The translations under genes were made by a program, and so were the position numbers. Below, piece by piece: positions 8,275 through 16,540 of a stretch of DNA of 64,000 bases (position 1 is its first letter; every line of letters begins with the position of its first letter). The notes beneath the pieces were generated by a model. The model did not search any database. It had not been told where the DNA came from and saw only the letters and a list, made by a program, of their open reading frames with translations. Source of the DNA: Metabacillus litoralis (GTDB lineage: Bacteria > Bacillota > Bacilli > Bacillales > Bacillaceae); assembly GCF_007994985.1 (NCBI RefSeq), contig NZ_VOQF01000001.1, positions 372,001-436,000 of the forward strand, in the 5' to 3' direction.

Positions 8275-9276
8275 ATGAGAGAAATACTAATAGGGATTTT
8301 TGCTTCCATGTTTTTTGCTGTAACGTTTATTTTAAATCGTTCAATGGAACTCGCAGGTGGAAGTTGGATATGGAGCTCTTCTTTGCGTTTTATGTTTATG
8401 ATTCCTTTTCTATTTCTCATTGTACTTGCAAGAAAGAATATTAAACAAGTGTTGCTTGAAATAAAAAAACACCCTTTTCAATGGGTATGCTGGAGCTTTG
8501 TTGGCTTTGTTTTATTTTATGCACCATTAACATTTGCTGCTTCATATGGACCAGGATGGCTTGTTGCCGGATCATGGCAGCTAACAATTGTTGCTGGCAC
8601 ACTGTTAGGGCCTTTATTCTTTCATACTGTACAAACAAAAGAAGGTACAATAAGCGTAAGAAATACCTTACAACTAAAGTCTTTTTTAATATCCCTTGTT
8701 ATTTTACTTGGTGTAGGTTTGATTCAGCTTCAAAAAGCTAGTCAACTATCATTTCATGAACTAGTTCTTGGCGTATTACCTGTCCTGATTGCTTCAGTTG
8801 CTTATCCTTTAGGAAATCGAAAAATGATGGAAGTATGCGGTGGAAGATTAGATACTTTTCAAAGAGTATTTGGGATGACATTAGTTAGCCTGCCATTTTG
8901 GTTCATTTTAAGTGGATTCGGGATCTTTAGTGTTGGGCTTCCTTCTAGCGAACAAATCCTACAGTCCTTTATTGTGGCAATTTGTTCAGGTGTTATTGCA
9001 ACAACACTCTTTTTCATAGCAACAGATTGTTCGAAAAATCATCAAGGTAAATTAGCAGCGGTAGAAGCAACTCAATCAACTCAAGTAATCTTCGTCATTA
9101 TCGGTGAGACATTATTATTATCATCTCCATTACCAAAAGGCTGGACTTTTATCGGACTATTATTAATCATAATTGGAATGCTATTACATAGCTATTTCAC
9201 TCACAAAAACCATTCACAATCAGACATGAAGATACTTGGAAAGAAATTAAATAGTGAGGCTCCTATTAAAGGTTAA
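8275..9276 (+). CDS. Multidrug resistance efflux transporter, EmrE/DMT superfamily
   Basis: A 333-residue membrane protein with about ten hydrophobic segments arranged as two EamA-like halves. The N-terminus MREILIGIFASMFFAVTFIL and the motifs GSWIWSSSLRFMFM, PGWLVAGSWQLTI and AAVEATQSTQVIFV fit the longer EmrE-type family found in bacilli. Such proteins export drugs or metabolites by proton exchange; the substrate is unknown. The frame opens earlier, but those residues come from the promoter region; the ATG at 8275 follows AAAGGTTGGGTG. It is divergent from an XRE/cupin regulator. Confidence 0.82.
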   Translation: MREILIGIFASMFFAVTFILNRSMELAGGSWIWSSSLRFMFMIPFLFLIVLARKNIKQVLLEIKKHPFQWVCWSFVGFVLFYAPLTFAASYGPGWLVAGSWQLTIVAGTLLGPLFFHTVQTKEGTISVRNTLQLKSFLISLVILLGVGLIQLQKASQLSFHELVLGVLPVLIASVAYPLGNRKMMEVCGGRLDTFQRVFGMTLVSLPFWFILSGFGIFSVGLPSSEQILQSFIVAICSGVIATTLFFIATDCSKNHQGKLAAVEATQSTQVIFVIIGETLLLSSPLPKGWTFIGLLLIIIGMLLHSYFTHKNHSQSDMKILGKKLNSEAPIKG

Positions 9277-9284
9277 TGAATATA

Positions 9285-9322
9285 CACTGAGGCCAATTTT
9301 AGTAAATAGCCTCAGTTTTACT
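9285..9322 (+). terminator. Terminator after the EmrE-type exporter
   Basis: ACTGAGGC/GCCTCAGT stem with a 15-base loop, then TTTTA. It lies between the convergent genes ending at 9276 and 9336. Confidence 0.7.
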
Positions 9323-9335
9323 ATGAATTCTATTC

Positions 9336-9848
9336 TTAAAACCTTTTTCTATCTAGCCTTCTGATTAATTTGATATTTGCTAATAATAGAAAATACAAAA
9401 AAGGATAAATGAAAGCTGAATACCATAATTCCCATTTTTTATAATTAAAAAAAGATGTATAAGTAACAGCAAACCATTCCCATGCAATAGCATAAACACA
9501 CCAGATAAAGATATATAAACATTTCTTTAGAGTCGAAGAATGAAATGGATAGTAATTTAAAAAGACAATGTTTGTCAGTATATATAATGGAATGACTGTT
9601 ATAGGAGTCCAAATATCTCCACCAGTGTCGTAATAGTCATAAAAATTAAATGTCATTCCAAGTAGATAATCTGTAATGATAGAAAGATATAGTGCAAAAA
9701 GGCTCGAAACATATATCTCTAACTTAGTTAGATTCATCGTTTTTTTGTAACTCAGAATTAAAATATAACCGAATATAGTTAATAATGGGTACCAAGCGCT
9801 TAAATGATAATGGTTTAATTGAATCGCTTCTCTAACAGCTTCTGACAT
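9336..9848 (-). CDS. CBO0543-like integral membrane protein
   Basis: A 170-residue protein with five predicted membrane helices (about residues 18-34, 45-65, 82-98, 107-125 and 139-158). The arrangement of short helices with YDYYDTGG between helices 2 and 3, and IAWEWFAVTYTSFFNYKKWELWYS before the last helix, resembles the CBO0543 family of uncharacterised Firmicutes membrane proteins. The start follows GAGGGATGTAAGAA. No function is known. Confidence 0.65.
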   Translation of the reverse strand: MSEAVREAIQLNHYHLSAWYPLLTIFGYILILSYKKTMNLTKLEIYVSSLFALYLSIITDYLLGMTFNFYDYYDTGGDIWTPITVIPLYILTNIVFLNYYPFHSSTLKKCLYIFIWCVYAIAWEWFAVTYTSFFNYKKWELWYSAFIYPFLYFLLLANIKLIRRLDRKRF

Positions 9849-9997
9849 TTCTTACATCCCTCAAAATCTTTTTGTTTATTGAGACCTATTGCCATTATTC
9901 ACATTAAGAAGTCCGTCTATTCAATATACGTTCAGGATATGAGATGAGATGATTAATGACCAAAACCACATTTGCTTTTAAAACCTACTTCTCTTAC

Positions 9998-10873
9998 CTA
10001 ATACTTTTCTATTTCCTGCTTAAAATATTTTACAAATGAACATACCTCACTCGTTTTCACTTTCGTTAATACAAAAGTTGATGATGTAGGAAGACTAATT
10101 TTTTCTGATTTAATTTCTATTAACTTTTGTGACTTAATCTCCTCCTTCACCATTGTCAAAGGTAAGTAGGATACCCCAAGTCCCTCCTCAATCAATCGTT
10201 TTGTAATTTCTATTTGATTTACCTTCATTGTTTTAATATGAGGGAAATTTCTTTTTAGATCATGAACAAGTTGATCCCAATACTCAGGGTGGTTATGTGT
10301 AATAACTCTGTATTTCTCAAACAATTGTTGCTCATTAGTCTCCTTAAAACTTTCCGAGTTCCATGGTCCCACTAACATAACAGGCTCTTTATGTACTTCT
10401 TCACAATTCAAATTACCTTGTATTGGTTGTATTTTCGTTAACCCTAGACTTGCTCTACCTTCATTAACTTCTAAACCTATTTCATAGGAATTCAAAATAT
10501 TTAATAACACTTCTATATCTGGGTGGATTTCCATAAATCTTCTTAAAATGACTGGAAGTACAGATGCTGCTATTTGTGGGGATGTTGCAATCACTAATTT
10601 TCTTTTATATCCTTGTTTCCATAAATCGAAATCGCTTAAACCTTGTTCATATTTCGATACAATTTCCTTAGCGTGCGGAAGAAAATGATATCCCGCAGAG
10701 GTAAGTGTAATTTTCTTTCCAATTCTTTCAAACAGCTTAATATCTAAGTAATCCTCAAGTTTCTTTATATGCTTTGTTATAGCTGGCTGAGTTAAAAATA
10801 ATTGTTCAGATGTTTTACGGAAATTTTCATATTTCGCTGCAATAATAAAGGTTCTTAACCATTTAATCTCCAT
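9998..10873 (-). CDS. LysR-family regulator, CitR-like
   Basis: A 291-residue LysR regulator: winged helix-turn-helix at residues 1-60 (MEIKWLRTF, FLTQPAITKHIKKLEDYL, KLFERIGKKITLT) and an effector domain behind it. Several blocks recall B. subtilis CitR, the repressor of citrate synthase gene citA: KYENFRKT near the start, the THNHPEYW motif and the TMKVNQIEITKRLIEEGLGV segment. No citA or other obvious target is adjacent. The ATG at 10873 follows GAGAGTGG; a GTG three codons upstream is less likely. Confidence 0.8.
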   Translation of the reverse strand: MEIKWLRTFIIAAKYENFRKTSEQLFLTQPAITKHIKKLEDYLDIKLFERIGKKITLTSAGYHFLPHAKEIVSKYEQGLSDFDLWKQGYKRKLVIATSPQIAASVLPVILRRFMEIHPDIEVLLNILNSYEIGLEVNEGRASLGLTKIQPIQGNLNCEEVHKEPVMLVGPWNSESFKETNEQQLFEKYRVITHNHPEYWDQLVHDLKRNFPHIKTMKVNQIEITKRLIEEGLGVSYLPLTMVKEEIKSQKLIEIKSEKISLPTSSTFVLTKVKTSEVCSFVKYFKQEIEKY

Positions 10874-10985
10874 ATTTACCACTCTCTAATAACAGAACGT
10901 TATTGATTTTAATTAATTTTGTTAATTCCTATTATATTTAACATCAATTATACTAAATTTAACAAATATATACAGTTTTAATTCA

Positions 10986-11119
10986 GGCTCTATTTTGTTG
11001 ATTTCACCTACAGACATTCACTTTTATGGGAGACTTAGTCAAGCTACTTTGGGATCTCCCTTTACAAGCAATCCATCAGAAGACTTACTTGCTTAAGATC
11101 AACATTTATTTAACCAGCC
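10986..11119. repeat. MITE-like repeat, family B, decayed copy (B3)
   Basis: Ends GGCTCTATTTTGTTGATTTC on the left and GATCAACATTTATTTAACCAGCC on the right, matching the family B terminal repeats (GGCTCTGTTAAA...TGTTGATTT). Inside, ACAGACATTCAC and GGGATCTCCCTTTAC correspond to the ACAGGCATTCGC and GGGGTCTCCCTTTGAC of intact copies. The centre is deleted and substitutions are many. No clean target duplication remains. Confidence 0.6.
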
Positions 11120-11149
11120 TTAAATTAAAACAAAGGAGAGAAAATCAAT

Positions 11150-11926
11150 ATGACAAAAATCCAAATATCCAATGATACATGGAACGCTCTTTTGTATGAT
11201 GGCAACCATTCATTTGTTTCTAAGTTCGGCAATGATTTAGTTGATTTATTAGATCCAAAAGAAGGTGAAAAAATTCTTGATTTAGGCTGTGGCACAGGAG
11301 ATCTAGCGAAGAGCTTATCTGATAAACGAGTAAAAGTTATTGGTGTTGATAAATCGGAGAATATGATTAAACAAGCCAAATTAAAATACCCTAAGATAGA
11401 GTTTAATGTTTGCGATGCAACAGAATTAACCTATTATGAAGAGTTTGACGCCGTTTTTTCAAATGCAACACTCCACTGGATAAAAACACCTAAAATCGCA
11501 CTAGAATGTATTTTTAATAGTTTAAAACAAAACGGAAGATTTATTGCGGAATTTGGCGGTAAAGGAAATATTAAAATAATTGCTGATGAAATTATTAAGA
11601 CAATGAAGGAATTTGGATACGAGTTTAACATGGAAATATTCCCTTGGTATTTCCCGAGTATTGGTGAATATACTTCTTTAATGGAACAAATTGGGTTTAG
11701 AGTTACCTTTTCACACCACTTTGATAGGCCCACACCATTAGAAGGTGAAAATGGTATAAAAAATTGGATTAATATGTTCGCTAGTCAAATGTTTACTGGT
11801 ATTACTCCTGAAATGAAAGACTTAATGATATCTAAAGTGCAATTAAACTTAAAAGAACAATTATATAAGGAGGATAAGTGGTTAGCTGATTATAAAAGAA
11901 TTCGTGTGATTGGAATGAAGAATTAA
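11150..11926 (+). CDS. Class I SAM-dependent methyltransferase
   Basis: A 258-residue protein with a Rossmann methyltransferase core. Motif I is ILDLGCGTGDLA (about residues 42-53), the acidic residue after strand 2 is in VIGVDKSENM, and motif IV lies in FDAVFSNATLHWI. The overall layout resembles trans-aconitate methyltransferase and related small-molecule methyltransferases, with the AFGGKGN-like loop (EFGGKGNI) seen in that group. The substrate is not predictable. The ATG follows AAAGGAGAG and the gene is alone in its orientation. Confidence 0.85.
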   Translation: MTKIQISNDTWNALLYDGNHSFVSKFGNDLVDLLDPKEGEKILDLGCGTGDLAKSLSDKRVKVIGVDKSENMIKQAKLKYPKIEFNVCDATELTYYEEFDAVFSNATLHWIKTPKIALECIFNSLKQNGRFIAEFGGKGNIKIIADEIIKTMKEFGYEFNMEIFPWYFPSIGEYTSLMEQIGFRVTFSHHFDRPTPLEGENGIKNWINMFASQMFTGITPEMKDLMISKVQLNLKEQLYKEDKWLADYKRIRVIGMKN

Positions 11927-12004
11927 AACATTTCGTTTAAACTTAAACTTCATGCTATCGATAACAAGCTTTAGTTTCCTTTAGCAAACACTATCTACTA
12001 CAAA

Positions 12005-12042
12005 TCTTATAAAAAGAGTCTTGGTCGTTATCACCAAGACTC
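12005..12042 (-). terminator. Terminator of the GGDEF gene
   Basis: A 10-bp stem GAGTCTTGGT/ACCAAGACTC with a 7-base loop, followed by TTTTTAT on the minus strand, about 30 bases past the stop at 12074. Confidence 0.85.
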
Positions 12043-12073
12043 GACAAAACTATAAACATGTAGACTACCCATA

Positions 12074-13102
12074 TTAAATTTCTTTGTATTGAACCTGATT
12101 TCGGCCATTATTCTTTGCTATATACAAAGCATCATCTGCTCTATTTACTATTGTTTCAGCTGTATCTGTACTATGGACTACAGCAACACCGAAACTAGAT
12201 GTGACTTGATCTACTCCTGGGAAATCGTGAGTTTCAATTGCCTTTCTCAACAGTTCAGCAAAATCAATCGTTTCTTGTTTATTTCTTTTAAATGACAAAA
12301 TTATAAACTCTTCTCCACCCCAACGTCCAAAATAATCACTTTCTTTAAGCATACTTTTCACTAGTAAAGTTACCTCAACTAAAGCTTTATCTCCAATAAG
12401 GTGTCCGTGCTCATCATTTATTCTTTTAAAATGATCTAAATCAAAAAATATAATAGAAAACTGTTGGTCCTTTTTCAATGCTCTTTCTAACCATAGGTAA
12501 ACCATCCGTCTATTTGCAATAGATGTAAGAGAATCCTCATAAGCTATCTTTTCTAGCATCTCAGCTTTTGTGAAAGCGCTAATAATATGGCGTGAAAAAA
12601 ATAGAAATATAAAATAAACGAAATTTGACAGAAAATAATGAACAAGTGATTCACGAGCATAATAAGGAATATCAATCCAATAATACAATCCTATTGCTAA
12701 GGTTAAACACCAAAGTGCAAAAGAATAGACTACGCTACTCCTACTTTTAAGAGTAACAAAGACAAATGCAAATACAAGTGGTGTCCAATAGGTAGCACTA
12801 CCAGTAGAAATACTTTGTCCAACAACCATGTCGTTGTAGACAATATCAAAGAACTTAAGTAGATGTAACACACTTATTAAAAGCACATTAAAGTATTCTA
12901 CATAATGAAACCATTTTCTCATGTAGATTAAAAACCATGAAATACTATAAACAACCAAAAGTGATGGTACAGCAAAATTGTTAAAGTTATGTGTATCATC
13001 ACTATAGAATATACTTATCGCTAATGCAGTAATGATAACAGGCAAAATCAATACATATAATTTACGCTTCATTTCTTCGAATTTGGTTAATTGATTGACC
13101 AT
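12074..13102 (-). CDS. Membrane-bound diguanylate cyclase (GGDEF domain)
   Basis: A 342-residue protein with about six membrane helices in residues 15-180 and a C-terminal GGDEF domain (about 190-340). The active-site motif is present as RWGGEEF, along with the metal-binding FFDLDHFKRINDEHGH, so it should make cyclic di-GMP. I do not see an RxxD inhibitory site directly before GGEEF (the residues there are KESDYFG). The start at 13102 is preceded by AGGAG with an 8-base gap; the ATG three codons upstream abuts the ribosome site. No EAL domain is present. Confidence 0.88.
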   Translation of the reverse strand: MVNQLTKFEEMKRKLYVLILPVIITALAISIFYSDDTHNFNNFAVPSLLVVYSISWFLIYMRKWFHYVEYFNVLLISVLHLLKFFDIVYNDMVVGQSISTGSATYWTPLVFAFVFVTLKSRSSVVYSFALWCLTLAIGLYYWIDIPYYARESLVHYFLSNFVYFIFLFFSRHIISAFTKAEMLEKIAYEDSLTSIANRRMVYLWLERALKKDQQFSIIFFDLDHFKRINDEHGHLIGDKALVEVTLLVKSMLKESDYFGRWGGEEFIILSFKRNKQETIDFAELLRKAIETHDFPGVDQVTSSFGVAVVHSTDTAETIVNRADDALYIAKNNGRNQVQYKEI

Positions 13103-13347
13103 TTGTTTCATCTCCTAATTAAAAAAACTAATCATATTGACTAATTTTTATCTCAATCGGTAACTGGCTAGCTTATTCTTATAAAAGAACTTAGCCCCTC
13201 TAGTTTTGCGTACTCACCTTTCAATGAGATTGCCTTTAACAACTTTATTAGGTTTTTTACTCATTTAATTATCTATTATATGCATTAGGTCTATTATCCT
13301 ATTAATTGAGAATTAATACAAGTAACACAACACGATTATTTTCCCCT

Positions 13348-13950
13348 CTATATACTAGAGTTCATCAAAAAGATAAGGGTTTGATTATACGCTTGATGAG
13401 TTGATTCACAATGATATTTGTTACTATACGGATCACTAAATCCATGCTCTCCTTTTAGCTGCATTGTTGTTATATCTTTTTCAATTAAACTTTCAATTAA
13501 ATTCTCAACGGTAAAAGAACTCTCTATCTCAGGATAAAATAATAGAACAGGACATTTTGGCAAAATATGTAGATGATCTCTAATTCTAGAGCCATAATAT
13601 CCAACAACACCGTCAATATGTTTTTCTTCACTACACATCCAAGCTACTGTTGCGCCAACACTAAACCCTAATAAAAACATTTTTTCGTACTTATTTCTAT
13701 TAGTAATAACTATTTGTTGAATTTGTTCAACAGCTTGTTCATACCCAACGCAATCTCTAAAATAGGTGTATGCATCATGTTCTTGTTTATAATCAAAAGT
13801 TTTTTCTGTTTTCAATAAATTTGGACAAATAATATCAAAATTTTGTTTAGATAACTTGCTACATATGTACCTCATATGATCATTTATACCATAAATTTCA
13901 TGAATAATAATAATTGCTGTTGTAGCTGTTTCATTACATATTGTTATCAT
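13348..13950 (-). CDS. Dienelactone hydrolase family protein
   Basis: A 200-residue alpha/beta hydrolase. The family pattern is visible as IIIIHEIYGIN near the start, the nucleophile elbow GFSVGAT near residue 97, and the final acid/histidine region KGEHGFSDPY. The elbow has Ser where classical dienelactone hydrolases have Cys, so substrate may differ. It follows the acetyltransferase at 13975-14478 by 24 bases and is probably co-transcribed with it. No aromatic degradation genes adjoin. Confidence 0.75.
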   Translation of the reverse strand: MITICNETATTAIIIIHEIYGINDHMRYICSKLSKQNFDIICPNLLKTEKTFDYKQEHDAYTYFRDCVGYEQAVEQIQQIVITNRNKYEKMFLLGFSVGATVAWMCSEEKHIDGVVGYYGSRIRDHLHILPKCPVLLFYPEIESSFTVENLIESLIEKDITTMQLKGEHGFSDPYSNKYHCESTHQAYNQTLIFLMNSSI

Positions 13951-13974
13951 TCTATCGTCCTTTAAAAATATTGT

Positions 13975-14478
13975 TTAATTAATTCCAACCTTGTGACTTC
14001 TTCTTTCTAATAAAATGACATCTCTCCATTTATCATCTAACTTAGCAATCTTCTCACGTTTTCCTACTTCTCGAAAACCGTATTTCTTATGTATGTATAA
14101 ACTAGAGTAGTTTTCTTTGAAAATACTCGATTGTAGCATCCAAAATCCACTACCTTCACTTTGTTCAATTAATGACTGCAAAAGTAGGCTTCCAATACCC
14201 TTTCCTTTCCACCTTTGACTAACGTAAAGACTTACTTCCGCAACTCCAGAATACACTGATCTTGATGATACTGGACTTAAAGCGGCCCATCCTAAAATAA
14301 CATGATCTTCTTGAGCAACAAATCTACAATTAACAATATGTTCTAAATCCCACTGTTCCCAAGAGGGAGCGTGTTTCTGAAAGGTGGCATTTTTTGTAGC
14401 AATTCCTTCTATATAAATATTCCTAACATAATCCCAATCCTTAGAACACATTTGTCTAATAACTATTTCATTACTCAT
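13975..14478 (-). CDS. GNAT family N-acetyltransferase, phosphinothricin/MnaT-like
   Basis: A 167-residue acetyltransferase. It opens IVIRQMCSKDWDYVRNIYIEGIATKNATF and has the acetyl-CoA loop QRWKGKGIGSLLL around residues 88-100, then FWMLQSSIFKENYSSLYIHKKYGF. The block ATFQKHAPSWEQW and the VSLYV strand before the loop fit the YncA/MnaT/phosphinothricin acetyltransferase branch, which modifies methionine sulfoximine-like amino acids. First gene of a likely two-gene unit with the hydrolase downstream. Substrate assignment is by family only. Confidence 0.8.
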   Translation of the reverse strand: MSNEIVIRQMCSKDWDYVRNIYIEGIATKNATFQKHAPSWEQWDLEHIVNCRFVAQEDHVILGWAALSPVSSRSVYSGVAEVSLYVSQRWKGKGIGSLLLQSLIEQSEGSGFWMLQSSIFKENYSSLYIHKKYGFREVGKREKIAKLDDKWRDVILLERRSHKVGIN

Positions 14479-14862
14479 AACAGCTCACTCACTTCTTAAT
14501 ACTTCCTAACATATTGAATAAAATAATTAAAAAATAAAAACTTTAAGAAAGCAGGATAAACGATGTTAATAAAACCAGTGAGAAGGATAATTTAACCTTC
14601 TTATAATGACTCTATTAAATTCATATATATGTTCAATATCCTATAAATTACAAATATGTATTAAACTAATTATTTTAATTAATAAGATACTTCTACTAGA
14701 TGAAGACCATTTCCTCACTACTCCACATGCGTTATGTCCTTCATCGCCGTTTTAATGACCTTCTAATGGTGCTAATTCACTTTCAATGCCCCATTTATGA
14801 TTAACAATATCAATATTTTAATTATGACACCTATCAACTCATAACTCTATTTAGTTATTTAA
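14479..14862. other. Intergenic stretch without a recognised feature
   Basis: About 380 AT-rich bases. I see no convincing reading frame, strong hairpin or promoter. A segment around 14740-14800 (ATGTCCTTCATCGCC) faintly resembles the repeat at 60.3 kb, but not well enough to call. Confidence 0.5.
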
Positions 14863-15177
14863 TTATTGACGAGGAGAAAATAACATCACGGAAACACCAA
14901 TAAGACAAATACTAGCCCCAACCCAATCATATAAATCTGGTGTTTTGCGATCAACACCCCATCCCCATAAAACAGATAAAATAATAAAAACCCCACCATA
15001 AGCAGCATAAACTCTACCGAATGATGGGAAAGTTTGAAATGTGGCAACAATTCCATATAAAGCTAGTAATATTGCTCCACCAATCCCCAAATAATACGGT
15101 TTCCCCTCTCTTAACCATAACCAAATAAGATAACCTCCACCGATCTCGGCTATCCCTGCTAACAAAAACATGATCAT
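14863..15177 (-). CDS. YnfA/UPF0060 family membrane protein
   Basis: A 104-residue, four-helix membrane protein. The sequence has the YnfA features [32 protein letters not shown], and the closing [22 protein letters not shown]. The family is related in fold to small multidrug exporters of the DMT superfamily; role in bacilli is not established. The ribosome-binding site is weak. It is followed by a separate DUF523 gene upstream on the same strand. Confidence 0.9.
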   Translation of the reverse strand: MIMFLLAGIAEIGGGYLIWLWLREGKPYYLGIGGAILLALYGIVATFQTFPSFGRVYAAYGGVFIILSVLWGWGVDRKTPDLYDWVGASICLIGVSVMLFSPRQ

Positions 15178-15247
15178 TGTATATAAATTTTAAATCACAT
15201 CCTCTTTTTTAAAACTATTTTTCACAATCTAAACCAACATAATTAAA

Positions 15248-15724
15248 TTAACCTAGTTCTATACTATCTATTAAACCTTCAATCAAGTTTTCTTCACTAA
15301 AAACTTCTATTCCATTTCTCATTAATAAAGCTGTTGTTACACCATTTCCTACAATTCTTTGATTTTTAAATTCACCATTGTAAATCATCGAACTTCCACA
15401 AGAGGGACTATACTCTTTAAGTATGACCATTGTTGCTTTAACTTCTATTGCTTTTTCAAGAGTTAAATAAGCTCCTTTTATATAAAGATCAGTAACATCA
15501 CTACCTGAATCATCAATCACTTTAGCATTTCCATCGAGAACATCATACCCATTACCACCTAATATTTCAGCAGGCTGTCTTGGCGTTGAAAAACCCCCTA
15601 ATAATTCAGGGCAAACCGCTGTCGCTTTGTTTTCATCAAGTAATTGTTTCACCGTTTTATTTAAACTATGTGAACCATTATATCGAACTTCGTAACCTGC
15701 TAAACAGGAGCTTACTAAAATCAT
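15248..15724 (-). CDS. DUF523 family protein
   Basis: A 158-residue protein with the family pattern ILVSSCLAGYEVRYNG at the start, AVCPELLGGFSTPRQPAEI in the middle and LKEYSPSCGSS towards the end. The conserved cysteines in SSCL, VCPE and SCGSS suggest a metal or cluster site. Function is unproven. The ATG at 15724 follows AGGTGAAACAT; the in-frame GTG nine bases earlier overlaps the ribosome site. Same strand and close to the DUF3953 gene upstream (44-base gap). Confidence 0.88.
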   Translation of the reverse strand: MILVSSCLAGYEVRYNGSHSLNKTVKQLLDENKATAVCPELLGGFSTPRQPAEILGGNGYDVLDGNAKVIDDSGSDVTDLYIKGAYLTLEKAIEVKATMVILKEYSPSCGSSMIYNGEFKNQRIVGNGVTTALLMRNGIEVFSEENLIEGLIDSIELG

Positions 15725-15768
15725 ATGTTTCACCTGCTATTCCGAAATTAGTGTTATTTATAAATCTA

Positions 15769-16005
15769 CTATTTTAGTAAGAAACTTTCGATTGATACAT
15801 AAAAACTTAAAACACTAACACCAACCATTATCACTCCAAGCGCTTTACGTTTTCTTCTGAATTCTTCGATTCCCATTACGGTCATCAATAACCCTATTAA
15901 AAACATCAAAATTGGAGTTAACGCAAAGTAACTATTTAGCAAACTGTATCCTGCTAAGATAACAATAATGATTGATAATAGCTTTCTTAGAAAAATCATA
16001 TTCAA
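15769..16005 (-). CDS. DUF3953 (YczI-like) membrane protein
   Basis: A 78-residue protein with three hydrophobic segments. The pattern LAGYSLLNSYFALTPILMFLIGLLMTVMGIEEFRR, with a basic turn (RRKRKALG) before the last helix, resembles B. subtilis YczI. TTG at 16005 is seven bases after AGGTG and is preferred over the internal ATG two codons later. It follows the five-helix gene at 16016 by only ten bases, so the two probably share a transcript. Function unknown. Confidence 0.65.
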   Translation of the reverse strand: MNMIFLRKLLSIIIVILAGYSLLNSYFALTPILMFLIGLLMTVMGIEEFRRKRKALGVIMVGVSVLSFYVSIESFLLK

Positions 16006-16015
16006 ATAATTTCAC

Positions 16016-16540
16016 CTAATTTCTAAAGTGTTTTTCAGCAACTTTCTCATAAAATTCCCTAATACTAACCAAACATAGCAGCCATCCAAAAGCTCTTATA
16101 AATAAAACCGGTGAAATAATATGAATAAATGAGAGAGTAATCATTGATACACCAACAAGCAAATAATGATGAACGGCATGAATGGAATAAGATTTTTGGT
16201 GTACATGCCAGGAACGAAAATATCCTTGTAAATATCCAATTATCACTTGAAGTAAAAGAGTCAAGTATGAAAGAGCATCTGAAATTTCGTTAGAGTATCC
16301 TACTATAAGATAAACAATTGCCATACCAAAATAAATAAGGTAAAGGTGATGTTTTTCTTTATCTTTTTTCTTTTGAAATACACTATAACCCCATGCTGCA
16401 GAAAAGGAAAATACGGCAAATAACAAAGCAAATAAGGTGAAGGTTAAAGAAGCTTCTTTTAACCAAATAATATAATATGGAAAGATCACTACCTGCCCAA
16501 CTGTTACAAAAAGTGGAAGATATTTTTCAGATTTATTCAT
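16016..16540 (-). CDS. Five-helix membrane protein, partner of the FAD-linked oxidase
   Basis: A 174-residue integral membrane protein with helices near residues 8-27, 30-52, 65-82, 88-107 and 120-160. It carries histidines in a loop (RSWHVHQKSYSIHAVHHYLL) that could bind metal or heme, though this is only a pattern. Its start overlaps the end of the FAD-binding gene by four bases (ATGA), a sign of translational coupling. I do not recognise a family; a membrane electron acceptor or anchor for the oxidase is one possibility. Confidence 0.6.
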   Translation of the reverse strand: MNKSEKYLPLFVTVGQVVIFPYYIIWLKEASLTFTLFALLFAVFSFSAAWGYSVFQKKKDKEKHHLYLIYFGMAIVYLIVGYSNEISDALSYLTLLLQVIIGYLQGYFRSWHVHQKSYSIHAVHHYLLVGVSMITLSFIHIISPVLFIRAFGWLLCLVSIREFYEKVAEKHFRN

